From a virus, in IMG/VR virus record IMGVR_UViG_3300032278_002138, positions 1 to 25,106 of that record: 25,106 bases of DNA; one strand, 5' to 3'. Both the position numbers and the translations under genes were made by a program. This document shows positions 12,144-20,149 of the stretch, one piece after another (the stretch's first letter is position 1; every line of letters begins with the position of its first letter). The notes beneath the pieces are model-generated. The model was not told the origin of the DNA and ran no database searches. It saw only the letters and a program-made list of their open reading frames with translations.

Positions 12144-14338
12144 TGGCTGACATTCAAGTTGCCAACACCGATGCGGATCTCTCCGGGAATACCGTCGTCA
12201 CCGAAGAGAACGCCTATACCATTACGGGGCTGCATACCTTCAGCCGGTCCACCAATGCGCCGTTTGCCTGTATTTCGGGCGCGGCGTATGTGCAATATCT
12301 GGATGCCGACAAGCTGGATGGGCAGGAAGGGACGTATTACCTCGCGGCGGCGAACTTCACCGGGACCCTCGCGGTCAATCAGGGAGGGACAGGGGCGACG
12401 AGTCTCACCGATGGAGGCGTCTTACTCGGAAGTGGCACGGGCGCTGTGACCGCCATGGCCGTGCTGGCTGACGGCGAGATGATTGTCGGGGACGGATCCA
12501 CGGACCCGGTGGCTGAGAGTGGCGCTGACCTGCGGACTAGTATTGGCGTAGGCACAGGTGACAGTCCGACCTTTACAGCTGTGACAGTGGGACAGGTGGA
12601 TATCACTGCTGAAGGGGACCTCCGCCTCCAAGACAACACGGGTGGACAGTATGTTGGGTTTGATGCACCAGCCACCGTCAGTGGGTCCTATACACTGACG
12701 CTCCCTGCTGCTATTGGGGCCGTGGATCAGGTGCTCTCCATCAACAATACAGACGGGACTCTTCAGTGGGCCACGCCCGACAGTGGCGATATCACCTCGG
12801 TGGTGGCTGGCGCAGGCATGACCGGTGGGGGCACGGCTGGGGATGTCACGCTCAATGTCATTGGCACCGCTGACAAGATCACCGTCAACGCGAACGATGT
12901 GACTATTGCCTCGACCTATGTAGGGCAGACCTCGATTACCACGCTGGGGACCGTCGCCACAGGTGTGTGGAACGGCACCGCCGTGGCTGCGGCCTATGGG
13001 GGGACTGGGCAAACCTCATACACCACAGGAGATTTACCGTATGCGTCCGGGTCCACCGCGATTAGCAAGCTCGGCATCGGGACGGCAAATAAAGTGCTCA
13101 CCTCAAGTGGGTCTGCCCCGCAGTGGTCCACGCAGGTGGTGAACGCGGCCCTACCGACCAATATCGATGTGGGTGGGACGCTGGATGTGACCTCTGCGAC
13201 GACGTTGGACTCGACACTTGGGGTTGTGGGTGCGGTCACATTCAACGACGCTGGGGCAGATGTGGACTTCAGGGTCGAATCTGACGACAACCAAAACATG
13301 CTGTTTGTGGATGGTGGGGAAGATCGTGTAGGGATTGGAACTGGAACACCTCAGGGCGTGCTGGACGTGACGATTGCAGGTGAGGCAAAGACGGACACTG
13401 GAGGCGTATATGGCTATTTGGGAAAATCTAATGAGGCATCAAATTACGCTGCCCTTCAACTCTTTGCAATGGGGGGAGCTTCAGCAGCAGATCGAAAGTG
13501 GAAATTTCAAACGATTGAAGCAGGTGTAGCAAATTCGGGGTCAATGGTATTTCAGCAAAGCGGCGGCTATGTTGGCATCGGAACGGATAGTCCAGCCGGA
13601 CTCCTCGACGCCGGCAAAGACACCGATAGAGCCTGCTATTTCGGCAAGGGCTATATCAGCAGCACCGGCACCGACATGACTGCTGATAGGGCATATTTCG
13701 GTCATGTCGATTGTGAACATGCTCATAACTTTGCAATGTACCAAACCGCAGATGGCAACACGACGATCAATGCAATGAGTGGGCAGAGCATTTGGTTTTC
13801 GATCCCAGGCAATGTCGCGGTTGGCAATTGGAACGCGACTGGGTTGCGTATTGGTGATGCGACTGGGGCCAGTTACAAACTCGACGTAAACGGATCGCTG
13901 AATAAAACCAGCGGAACCTTCTCCATCGATCATCCACTGCCGTCCATGACGGACACCCACAAATTGGTCCACAGTTTCGTGGAGGGACCAAGGGCCGATT
14001 TAATATATCGCGGGAGTGCGGTATTGGATGCTGGCACCGCCGAGGTCGATCTTGACGAGGCAGCAGGAATGACGAGCGGGACGTGGGTGCTGCTGTGCCG
14101 CGATGAGCAGTGCTACACGACCAACGAAACCGGGTGGCACCATGTGCGTGGCAGTGTTTCAGGTAGCACCTTGACCATCGACTGCGAGGAAGTCTGCAAC
14201 GACACTGTCTCGTGGATGGTGGTGGCGTGCCGCAAGGATCAGCATATGTATGACACCGATACCCTGTGGACCGACGATGACGGCTACCCAATTATCGAAC
14301 CGCTGAAGCCGCTTCCTAACCCAGATCCGCCGCTATGA
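12143..14338 (+). CDS. Tail fibre / virion structural protein
   Basis: The product is 731 residues from the ATG at 12143 (GAGGTG 5 nt upstream; a GTG one codon earlier is less likely). It has repetitive beta segments with NQGGTGATS and YGGTGQTS motifs, two copies of VGIGT-x2-P-x-G-x-LD (residues about 396 and 474), and a well-formed C-terminal region from residue about 580 (DVNGSLNKTSG, HKLVHSFVEGPRADLIYRG, WMVVACRKDQHMYDT). Similar C-terminal modules occur in many marine and environmental phage structural proteins. It lacks a visible S74-type self-cleaving chaperone. The protein probably forms a trimeric fibre contacting the host. The stretch at about 13390-13860 is more AT-rich, suggesting module exchange. 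Confidence 0.85.
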   Translation: MADIQVANTDADLSGNTVVTEENAYTITGLHTFSRSTNAPFACISGAAYVQYLDADKLDGQEGTYYLAAANFTGTLAVNQGGTGATSLTDGGVLLGSGTGAVTAMAVLADGEMIVGDGSTDPVAESGADLRTSIGVGTGDSPTFTAVTVGQVDITAEGDLRLQDNTGGQYVGFDAPATVSGSYTLTLPAAIGAVDQVLSINNTDGTLQWATPDSGDITSVVAGAGMTGGGTAGDVTLNVIGTADKITVNANDVTIASTYVGQTSITTLGTVATGVWNGTAVAAAYGGTGQTSYTTGDLPYASGSTAISKLGIGTANKVLTSSGSAPQWSTQVVNAALPTNIDVGGTLDVTSATTLDSTLGVVGAVTFNDAGADVDFRVESDDNQNMLFVDGGEDRVGIGTGTPQGVLDVTIAGEAKTDTGGVYGYLGKSNEASNYAALQLFAMGGASAADRKWKFQTIEAGVANSGSMVFQQSGGYVGIGTDSPAGLLDAGKDTDRACYFGKGYISSTGTDMTADRAYFGHVDCEHAHNFAMYQTADGNTTINAMSGQSIWFSIPGNVAVGNWNATGLRIGDATGASYKLDVNGSLNKTSGTFSIDHPLPSMTDTHKLVHSFVEGPRADLIYRGSAVLDAGTAEVDLDEAAGMTSGTWVLLCRDEQCYTTNETGWHHVRGSVSGSTLTIDCEEVCNDTVSWMVVACRKDQHMYDTDTLWTDDDGYPIIEPLKPLPNPDPPL

Positions 14339-14583
14339 TCTCTATCTCCTGGGCTGAAGTGGCCGCGATTGTCTCGGCGGTGTCGATTATCACCGGCTGC
14401 GCGGCCACCTATGTTCGGCTGGCTACAGTCAATGCCGTGCGGGAGATTCTCAACGAGCGCCTCAAGGACTACATGGGCAGAGAGTTAGTCGAGACGCGCT
14501 TGCAGTATTTGGGCACAGAAATGAGTTCGGTGCGGAAGGACATTGACTCCCTCACGCACATGGTGCAGCAGCTGAAACAATGA
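14335..14583 (+). CDS. Small membrane protein, holin- or spanin-like candidate
   Basis: The product is 82 residues. Residues about 5-27 (AEVAAIVSAVSIITGCAATY) form one hydrophobic segment, followed by a charged coiled-coil-like C-terminus ending in TRLQYLGTEMSSVRKDIDS and QQLKQ. The start overlaps the fibre stop as ATGA, with no Shine-Dalgarno, so translation is coupled. The single N-terminal segment plus cytoplasmic coil recalls small holin-like or hemolysin-like phage proteins. ITGC at 18-21 also fits a lipobox pattern, but the N-terminus has no Lys or Arg, which is unusual for lipoproteins. Lysis function is inferred from position and topology only. Confidence 0.6.
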   Translation: MISISWAEVAAIVSAVSIITGCAATYVRLATVNAVREILNERLKDYMGRELVETRLQYLGTEMSSVRKDIDSLTHMVQQLKQ

Positions 14584-16049
14584 CGCACAACGATTACTTC
14601 ATCGCGATTCAACGGGCGCGTGATGCCTATTTTGCTACCCTAGGGCGGGAGGTAGACGATAGTGGGTTAGCAGAGGCGCTCCGTTTACAGATTGAAAAGG
14701 GGTATACCTACGACCAACTGGTTGAATGGCTAGAGGGGAGCCCTGAATATCAGCGGACGCATGCTGTGCCCCCAGTCGTGCTCCCTGATACAGGGGCTCC
14801 ACTCCCCGTAATACAGGGACAGCTTGGCGTGGATGGGGTGGCCTTCCGGGATGACACAGGGCGGCGTGTCCCCTTGTTCTGCCATGCCGGGGACTTGCTC
14901 ATGCTGTTCGTGGAAGGGCGTGAGCGCCAGGATACAGCGCTTGAGCATCGGGTACACCAGGCATTTACAGATTTACGTGACCAGGGCTATGCAGGACTCC
15001 GGTCCTGGTGGTCGATCCGCTGGAGTGGGCAGCCACATCGGTACTGGGGGGATCGACGGCTGAACCCCTCCAATGACGCGCATCGACGGCTGATAGTGGA
15101 GTGCCTGCGGATTGGGTCAGAGGACTATGGGCTGCGGTGGCATCTGGCTTTGGGATCGGCGGAAGACGTGCCTGCCCACCAGATGACCGAGGCGTGGCAC
15201 TGGATGGCCGAGGTGGTAGCCGCGCATCCGCAGTGGTTTGCCCTGATAGAGGGCCTGAATGAGGCGTACCACACAGGCGAACCCAACCCAGACGTGGTAG
15301 AAAAATGGGTCAATATCTGCCGGAATCGGAACCCCACCGTCCTCCATGCGCTGAGTGCGGCGGCAGGGGCTGGCCACAGCGAAGAAGTGCAGGAGCTTGA
15401 GAAGTGGACACCCGACTGGCAGCAAATCTATCTCGTCCATGCCAGCCGTGCGAATCACTGGGGGGATCAGACCCGGCATGCGTTTTCGACAGGCTATAAA
15501 CGGGGACCACGGCGGCTTGGGTGGAGCGGCGAACCGCCTGGAATGCAGTGGAATGGCTTTACCCGCGTCAGTGGGATGAATCATCCTGAGCAGTGGACTG
15601 AACACCCCTGGCGCTATGCGTTGTATTTAGCCCAAACAGCCATCGCTCGCCAGATACCGACCTTTATGTGCAGTCATGGGGTCTGCTTAGAGGGGCGGTT
15701 CCGCGATGCCCCCGCCTTTGGATTGGCTCCTCGGCTGATTAGCGATCTCCCACCTGATGTGATGGCCTATGACGAGATATTTCATGGGGGTGAGACGCAT
15801 CAATCGAGGCGTACGATTCAAGCGCCTCTGCATTGTCGGGCTGATCATGTCAAAAAAGCGACGGGGGAGACGGTGATTACTGTATACCCTGAACAGGTTG
15901 GTATTGCAGACGTGGATTTGGTCTTTGATCGGGATTGGCACGGGCGCATCCATGATTACCTTGGCTACACTGATTGTGCCGTGGTGCGGGGGGCACGGTT
16001 ACGGCGCAACATTGCGAGTGGGCTGCTACTCGTTGGCAGGGAACTCTAA
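14580..16049 (+). CDS. Glycoside hydrolase-like TIM-barrel protein, DUF4214-like N-terminus
   Basis: The product is 489 residues. Residues about 12-58 (LGREVDDSGLAEALRLQIEKG then LEGSPEYQ) match the DUF4214-like pattern 'GR..D..GL....G.....SPEY', often found in extracellular and tail proteins. From about residue 80 the protein resembles a clan-A glycoside hydrolase barrel: 'DGVAFRDDTGRRVPL', alternating strands, and ALIEGLNEAY (221-230) with N227-E228 as the likely acid/base pair. The nucleophile is not identified with confidence. It could degrade host surface polysaccharide or peptidoglycan. Its start overlaps the previous stop (ATGA), and its TAA overlaps the next ATG. No signal peptide is seen, so it is probably virion-borne or holin-released. 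Confidence 0.7.
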   Translation: MTHNDYFIAIQRARDAYFATLGREVDDSGLAEALRLQIEKGYTYDQLVEWLEGSPEYQRTHAVPPVVLPDTGAPLPVIQGQLGVDGVAFRDDTGRRVPLFCHAGDLLMLFVEGRERQDTALEHRVHQAFTDLRDQGYAGLRSWWSIRWSGQPHRYWGDRRLNPSNDAHRRLIVECLRIGSEDYGLRWHLALGSAEDVPAHQMTEAWHWMAEVVAAHPQWFALIEGLNEAYHTGEPNPDVVEKWVNICRNRNPTVLHALSAAAGAGHSEEVQELEKWTPDWQQIYLVHASRANHWGDQTRHAFSTGYKRGPRRLGWSGEPPGMQWNGFTRVSGMNHPEQWTEHPWRYALYLAQTAIARQIPTFMCSHGVCLEGRFRDAPAFGLAPRLISDLPPDVMAYDEIFHGGETHQSRRTIQAPLHCRADHVKKATGETVITVYPEQVGIADVDLVFDRDWHGRIHDYLGYTDCAVVRGARLRRNIASGLLLVGREL

Positions 16050-18094
16050 TGGCCTATCCGATCCAGACACAAGTCTTCTCGGTGTTCATGGGGACCCAGG
16101 AGGGGATTCATTCGGTGGCGCTGCCAGCGATTTACTCCTCCTCAGGCTCACGAAACCTGTGGATCGATAAACTGGGCCGGGCCAAGAAGATCCTGGGGTA
16201 TGCCAAGCAGAATACGTCGGCTGTGACCACGAATACAGGCGGCACAGCGACGTTAGTGCGTGCCCTGCGGGCCTATCGACAGACTGGAGCCTCCTTTACA
16301 CGTCAACTGGTGGGGGTTTTTGAAGACGCCACGGATGAATATGAGTTGTGGTACAGCACCAATGACGGGACAAGCTGGACGTTCATTGCAGATCTTGGCA
16401 GTGGGTCAGTCGGGGCGATCCCGGATTTCGCGCAGGTGGGCAATACCCTATTCTTTGCCAATGGCGTAGTGGCTCCTCGGGCGTGGAACGGCTCTACGTT
16501 GTCCACTGCTGGAGCCACAAGCCGCTCTCCGACCATCACTGCTGCCGTGAATACGGCAACAGGGGTGCTGAATGGCAGTTACTCGTGGAAACTGGTCAGC
16601 CTGGATGGAGCCGAGACGCGCTCAGCTGGCGCAGTGACCTCCAATATTATTCAGACGCAGAACGAGCAGGCGAATCTGTCGTGGACAGCAGATAGCGATA
16701 CTGATATCACGGGGTATGAGTTGTACCGTACCTCGGGCACAGGGGCGACGTTTTACTTTGTCACGTTCATTGATGGACGCACCACGGCAAGCTACACCGA
16801 CAATACGTCAGACCTGGATATCCTGGAAAACCGTCTTTTGCAGGAGCATGGTGATGCCCCAGCCACCGGATCGTATTTCTGTGCGCCCCACATGCAGCGC
16901 CTCTGGTGGGGACGCACCGACACCAATCCCCGCCGTGTCTTTTTCTCCGATCCTGGTCTTGCCGATCAGGTGGGGGCGACGAACTACCTCGATTTTACAG
17001 ATCAAAGCACCCTTGGGGATGTCATCACCGGGATGGTGGGGGACTTCGACAACACGCTGGTCGTGTTCCTGGAACGTTCTGTCTGGACCGTGAGTGGAAC
17101 CGGGCAGATTGTTAGTGATGTCATGGACTGGGACCGCACAAAGTCCAATGCAGTGGTGGGGGCTGTGGCTCAACAGGCTGTTGTCCAGATCCCAGCCGGG
17201 GCTGTGTACACTGATGCGTCAGGCACACAGGTGACGACGCCACGGTCCATGCTGGCCTATTTCACCCCCCTCGGTGATATTCGGCTGTTTGACGGGCAGC
17301 ACGATACCGTAATCTCCACCCCAGTCAAGGAGACCCTCAAAACATTCTTGTATGCCCAGCGTGCCAAGATTCATGCGGTGCATGACATTGAGAATGCGCA
17401 TGTGGTGTGGTTCTGGCCAGGGCCGACCCCTGCGGGGGGACGGGCTGAATGCACACAAGCCGTGGTCTGGAACTATCGCTGGGGGGTGTGGTATGTGTGG
17501 CCTGATATGCCCATGGCGGCTTCCACTATCGTGGATACAGCCAGTGATACGCAGGTGCTCCTGACCGGCGAAGCCCAAACAACCAAAGGGGGCTTTTGTT
17601 ATCAGTTCTTTAGTGGCGACAGCTTTGACGGGGAGACTATCCCGGCACGCTGGATGACGAAAGTGATTTACGGGACCGATAACTCCTGGAATTCGCGGGC
17701 TCCTCAACAGTTAATGGCCTATATTAAACGCTATCGCTGGTTGGATCTGATTGCCGAAGCTGATGCTGATGTCACGCTCACGATTGAATGGATGAGTGGG
17801 AGTGCCTCAGATGATGCCGTCAGTCGAGGGGCAGCCAGTAAGAGCCTGGAACCGATTGGCTTGCAGTTGATTACAGCTGACGGCAATGGGATTGACACGT
17901 CGGACGGCAGTAATATCACGATTCCGTATGAGTCCGTGCAGAAGATTATCAACATGGAAGGCACCAACGGGGATTACATCCAGGATGTGGGCTGTCGGAT
18001 TCGGATCAGTGATGATGCCGCGAATGGGAGTTGGAGTCTGGAAGGCATGACCCTGGGATATCAGCTCTTACCAGGCGCGACACGGAGACTCTAA
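16049..18094 (+). CDS. Tail hub/nozzle protein with Fn3-like insert
   Basis: The product is 681 residues from the ATG at 16049 (AGGGA 7 nt upstream; TAATG overlap). It is predominantly beta. Residues about 160-255 look like a fibronectin type III-like domain (SYSWKLVSLDGAETRSAG, ITGYELYRT, ASYTDN). The core then reads RLWWGRTDTNPRRVFFSDPG and DNTLVVFLERSVWTVSG, the kind of beta-propeller blade sequence found in podovirus tail nozzle or tubular proteins. The C-terminal part is also beta. The protein likely forms the tail tube tip below the connector, to which fibres attach. Alternative: a large baseplate-like tail protein. Confidence 0.75.
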   Translation: MAYPIQTQVFSVFMGTQEGIHSVALPAIYSSSGSRNLWIDKLGRAKKILGYAKQNTSAVTTNTGGTATLVRALRAYRQTGASFTRQLVGVFEDATDEYELWYSTNDGTSWTFIADLGSGSVGAIPDFAQVGNTLFFANGVVAPRAWNGSTLSTAGATSRSPTITAAVNTATGVLNGSYSWKLVSLDGAETRSAGAVTSNIIQTQNEQANLSWTADSDTDITGYELYRTSGTGATFYFVTFIDGRTTASYTDNTSDLDILENRLLQEHGDAPATGSYFCAPHMQRLWWGRTDTNPRRVFFSDPGLADQVGATNYLDFTDQSTLGDVITGMVGDFDNTLVVFLERSVWTVSGTGQIVSDVMDWDRTKSNAVVGAVAQQAVVQIPAGAVYTDASGTQVTTPRSMLAYFTPLGDIRLFDGQHDTVISTPVKETLKTFLYAQRAKIHAVHDIENAHVVWFWPGPTPAGGRAECTQAVVWNYRWGVWYVWPDMPMAASTIVDTASDTQVLLTGEAQTTKGGFCYQFFSGDSFDGETIPARWMTKVIYGTDNSWNSRAPQQLMAYIKRYRWLDLIAEADADVTLTIEWMSGSASDDAVSRGAASKSLEPIGLQLITADGNGIDTSDGSNITIPYESVQKIINMEGTNGDYIQDVGCRIRISDDAANGSWSLEGMTLGYQLLPGATRRL

Positions 18095-18567
18095 TGCCCG
18101 CCTCAGGCACCCGGCGGTTTCTCCCTGCCCTGAACTATGCGCAGATTCGGGCAGAGGCAGGCACGTTCACGGAACGGGCGCTCCGCTCGCTCTATTTTGG
18201 GATCCAAGATAGCCGTCGTCGGATGCAGCGGACACGCAATGCCCTTGAAGCGGCTGTCCAGACCGGCCCTGTGACAGATCAGCAGTTTCTGGCTCCCAGT
18301 CAGGCAGTCGCCAATGCAGGTGTGCTCCAACTCCCCAAGTATGTTGGTGGATTGGTGGTTGTGCGCTCCACAGACAATGTAGGTATCTTCCTGGTGGATA
18401 CGGGGACGGTCACAGCCTTACATGATCCAGATTCAGCCTTTAGTGTCTCAGTCGATACCTCATCCAAGGTGAATGTGTACTGGTCTGCCGCCAATGCCCG
18501 CTTTGAACTCCAGAACAATAGTGGAGGGGCGCGTGCAATCAGTATCACTTATCTAGGGGCTGCATGA
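18094..18567 (+). CDS. Tail-associated hypothetical protein
   Basis: The product is 157 residues from the ATG at 18094, which overlaps the hub gene's TAA and has GGAG upstream; the longer reading of this frame would lie inside the hub gene. The N-terminus (about residues 10-55) is a basic helix (RALRSLYFGIQDSRRRMQRTR), followed by a beta-rich half (GGLVVVRSTDNVGIFLVDTG, SKVNVYWS, ARAISITYLG). No family is recognised. A helix-plus-beta head of this sort suits a fibre attachment or small tail appendage. Confidence 0.65.
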   Translation: MPASGTRRFLPALNYAQIRAEAGTFTERALRSLYFGIQDSRRRMQRTRNALEAAVQTGPVTDQQFLAPSQAVANAGVLQLPKYVGGLVVVRSTDNVGIFLVDTGTVTALHDPDSAFSVSVDTSSKVNVYWSAANARFELQNNSGGARAISITYLGAA

Positions 18568-18571
18568 GCAG

Positions 18572-18580
18572 TGCTATACT
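18572..18580 (+). promoter_or_regulatory. Extended -10 promoter before the acetyltransferase gene
   Basis: TGC plus TATACT is identical to the element at 6946-6954. It lies in the 27-nt gap between genes. The expected start near 18587 leaves a leader of about 8 nt whose first bases are the TTGGGG ribosome-binding site (18586-18591). Confidence 0.5.
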
Positions 18581-18594
18581 AGCCCTTGGGGTCT

Positions 18595-19047
18595 ATGCCT
18601 GAGTGCACGATCCGTGCGTTTGAGTCGCGCGACAGTGAATGGTTGCGTGAGTGGTATGAGGCCGATCAGACAGGCATGGCTGCCGTTATGGGCAAGCCCC
18701 TGCCAACAGCAGACGACTGTGTCAAGGCGTTCCAGGTAATTTTTCAGGGCGTACAGGCACAGCAGTCACAGTTTTGGATAGTGGAGTGTGACCAGGAGCC
18801 TTTGGGGTTCTTTGTCTTGACTGACATTCCCCCTACCCAGGATGTCGCAAGCGTGCATGTCTTTATTGATCCAGCACAGCGACGGCACAGTCTACGGGCG
18901 TCACGCGCCTTTGTTGGATTTTGCACAGCGCAAGGATTTCAGCGGTTAGTGGTGGTGACACGAAGTCGGGCAGCCCATGCACTCGCGAAGCATGTGGGCT
19001 TTCGACCTCCAGTCGCTAATATTTTAACGCTTACATTGCCAAACTAA
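18595..19047 (+). CDS. GNAT-family N-acetyltransferase
   Basis: The product is 150 residues from the ATG at 18595; an in-frame TTG at 18586 would coincide with the predicted mRNA start. The fold is suggested by an N-terminal strand/helix (TIRAFESRDSEWLREWYEAD), a central strand pair (FWIVECDQEPLGFFVLTD, residues 60-77), motif A at 87-102 (VHVFIDPAQRRHSLRA) and motif B near 126-137 (AAHALAKHVGFR). The usual glycines of the acyl-CoA pyrophosphate loop (RGxGxG) are replaced by RHSLRA, so cofactor binding may be altered or the enzyme divergent. GNAT genes do occur in the tail region of podovirus-like phages. Substrate unknown: a virion protein, host protein or antibiotic-like small molecule are all possible. 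Confidence 0.75.
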   Translation: MPECTIRAFESRDSEWLREWYEADQTGMAAVMGKPLPTADDCVKAFQVIFQGVQAQQSQFWIVECDQEPLGFFVLTDIPPTQDVASVHVFIDPAQRRHSLRASRAFVGFCTAQGFQRLVVVTRSRAAHALAKHVGFRPPVANILTLTLPN

Positions 19048-19057
19048 AGGACTGCTT

Positions 19058-20149
19058 ATGACTGGCGCTGAAATGGCCTATGCCATGCCCATTCTCATGG
19101 GGGCTATGGGGGCCATGGGTGGGGGTGCGGCTCGGAATCCAGTGGACAGCCCTTTTCTGCTTGAGCCATTTGGCGGGGCTGAAGGAGAGTTCCTCGATCC
19201 ACGTCGGATGCTGACCCAGAACGTCAAAGATGTGGCGTTGCTGGGCAGTCTGCTTGGGGAGCGGGCAGCAGCGCCTGTGACACTTCCTGGGGCTGTTGTG
19301 CAGCCGACACGGTGGTACAGCGGTGGGGGATTGCCGTTTCCCATGGGGAACACAGGCCTGGATCCAGCGCTGTTTCAGCCTGCTGCGCATCAGTATCGCG
19401 CAGGGCTCCAGTTTCCCCAGCCTACATTTCAGGGACCTGACCCAACGGCGACACTGGAGACAGGCATAGAAGGGTTAGTGGATGGCGTAGATTACAGTGT
19501 TATCCCTGACTTCGCTCGGCAGGCCGGACTGCCAACAGACACAGATAACTGGCTGTTTGGGGCTCGACGTGGCGCTGATACTGACGCGATTACAGATCCA
19601 ACGCGGTTCAAAGAGACAACGATCCTTGACCCGGCGACGGGGAAGGTGCGCACCTTGGGACCTTTTACCCGCGAAGGGCTTGATGCCAACGTGCCTGGAT
19701 GGGATCAGGCGTTGGGTGGGGACATGGGTGGGTATGCCCCTCGACGAGCCTCGACAGGTGAGGCGCGTGATTGGACGACGCCTGAGGGCTGGCTCGGTGG
19801 GGCACAGGAAAGTGGGCCACTGCCTGAGGTGGGTGGGGGTGTGCCACGGTTGATGGCCAATCTGGAACTGCTCGGTGTAACAGCTGATCCTACGACTGGA
19901 AATCTAGTGGATCAAGGCCCAGCAGAGATTGGGAATCTGGCCCTGTTTGCAGGCAGGAACAATGTACGTCGGCGGTATCCGGCAGGCCCACAGCCAGGGA
20001 CAGGATTGGACACGCCAGGATGGCAGCAAGCTGATGTGGGGGCTCCCTTGGCGGTGCCGCAGGCAACAGCGCGGCCAGGGACAGGGCAGTGGGGCTTGAA
20101 TGCACGCACATTACCCTTTGGGTCGACCCAAAAGAAGGGACTAGCCTAA
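19058..20149 (+). CDS. Putative ejection/internal virion protein with Gly-rich N-terminus
   Basis: The product is 363 residues. The ATG has AAAGGA 7 nt upstream. Residues about 7-24 (AYAMPILMGAMGAMGGGA) form a hydrophobic Gly/Met/Ala segment that could insert into a membrane. The rest is Gly/Pro/Asp-rich with little predicted order. The gene opens a run of proteins of similar composition after the tail genes, where P22-like phages encode the proteins ejected with DNA (gp7, gp20, gp16). Homology to those is not visible, so the role is inferred from position, composition and the membrane-like segment. Confidence 0.6.
   Translation: MTGAEMAYAMPILMGAMGAMGGGAARNPVDSPFLLEPFGGAEGEFLDPRRMLTQNVKDVALLGSLLGERAAAPVTLPGAVVQPTRWYSGGGLPFPMGNTGLDPALFQPAAHQYRAGLQFPQPTFQGPDPTATLETGIEGLVDGVDYSVIPDFARQAGLPTDTDNWLFGARRGADTDAITDPTRFKETTILDPATGKVRTLGPFTREGLDANVPGWDQALGGDMGGYAPRRASTGEARDWTTPEGWLGGAQESGPLPEVGGGVPRLMANLELLGVTADPTTGNLVDQGPAEIGNLALFAGRNNVRRRYPAGPQPGTGLDTPGWQQADVGAPLAVPQATARPGTGQWGLNARTLPFGSTQKKGLA

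Noticed and set aside
12422-13012. 196-residue minus-strand open frame
   Set aside because: It lies opposite the repetitive fibre gene and has no start signal or plausible protein character.
12350-13120. GGTG-type repeats considered as a CRISPR-like or DNA repeat array
   Set aside because: They are in-frame peptide repeats of a fibre protein with irregular spacing and no conserved direct repeat at DNA level.
15974-16048. N-terminal extension of the tail hub gene
   Set aside because: It overlaps the hydrolase gene, and the ATG at 16049 has a ribosome-binding site and the recurrent TAATG junction.
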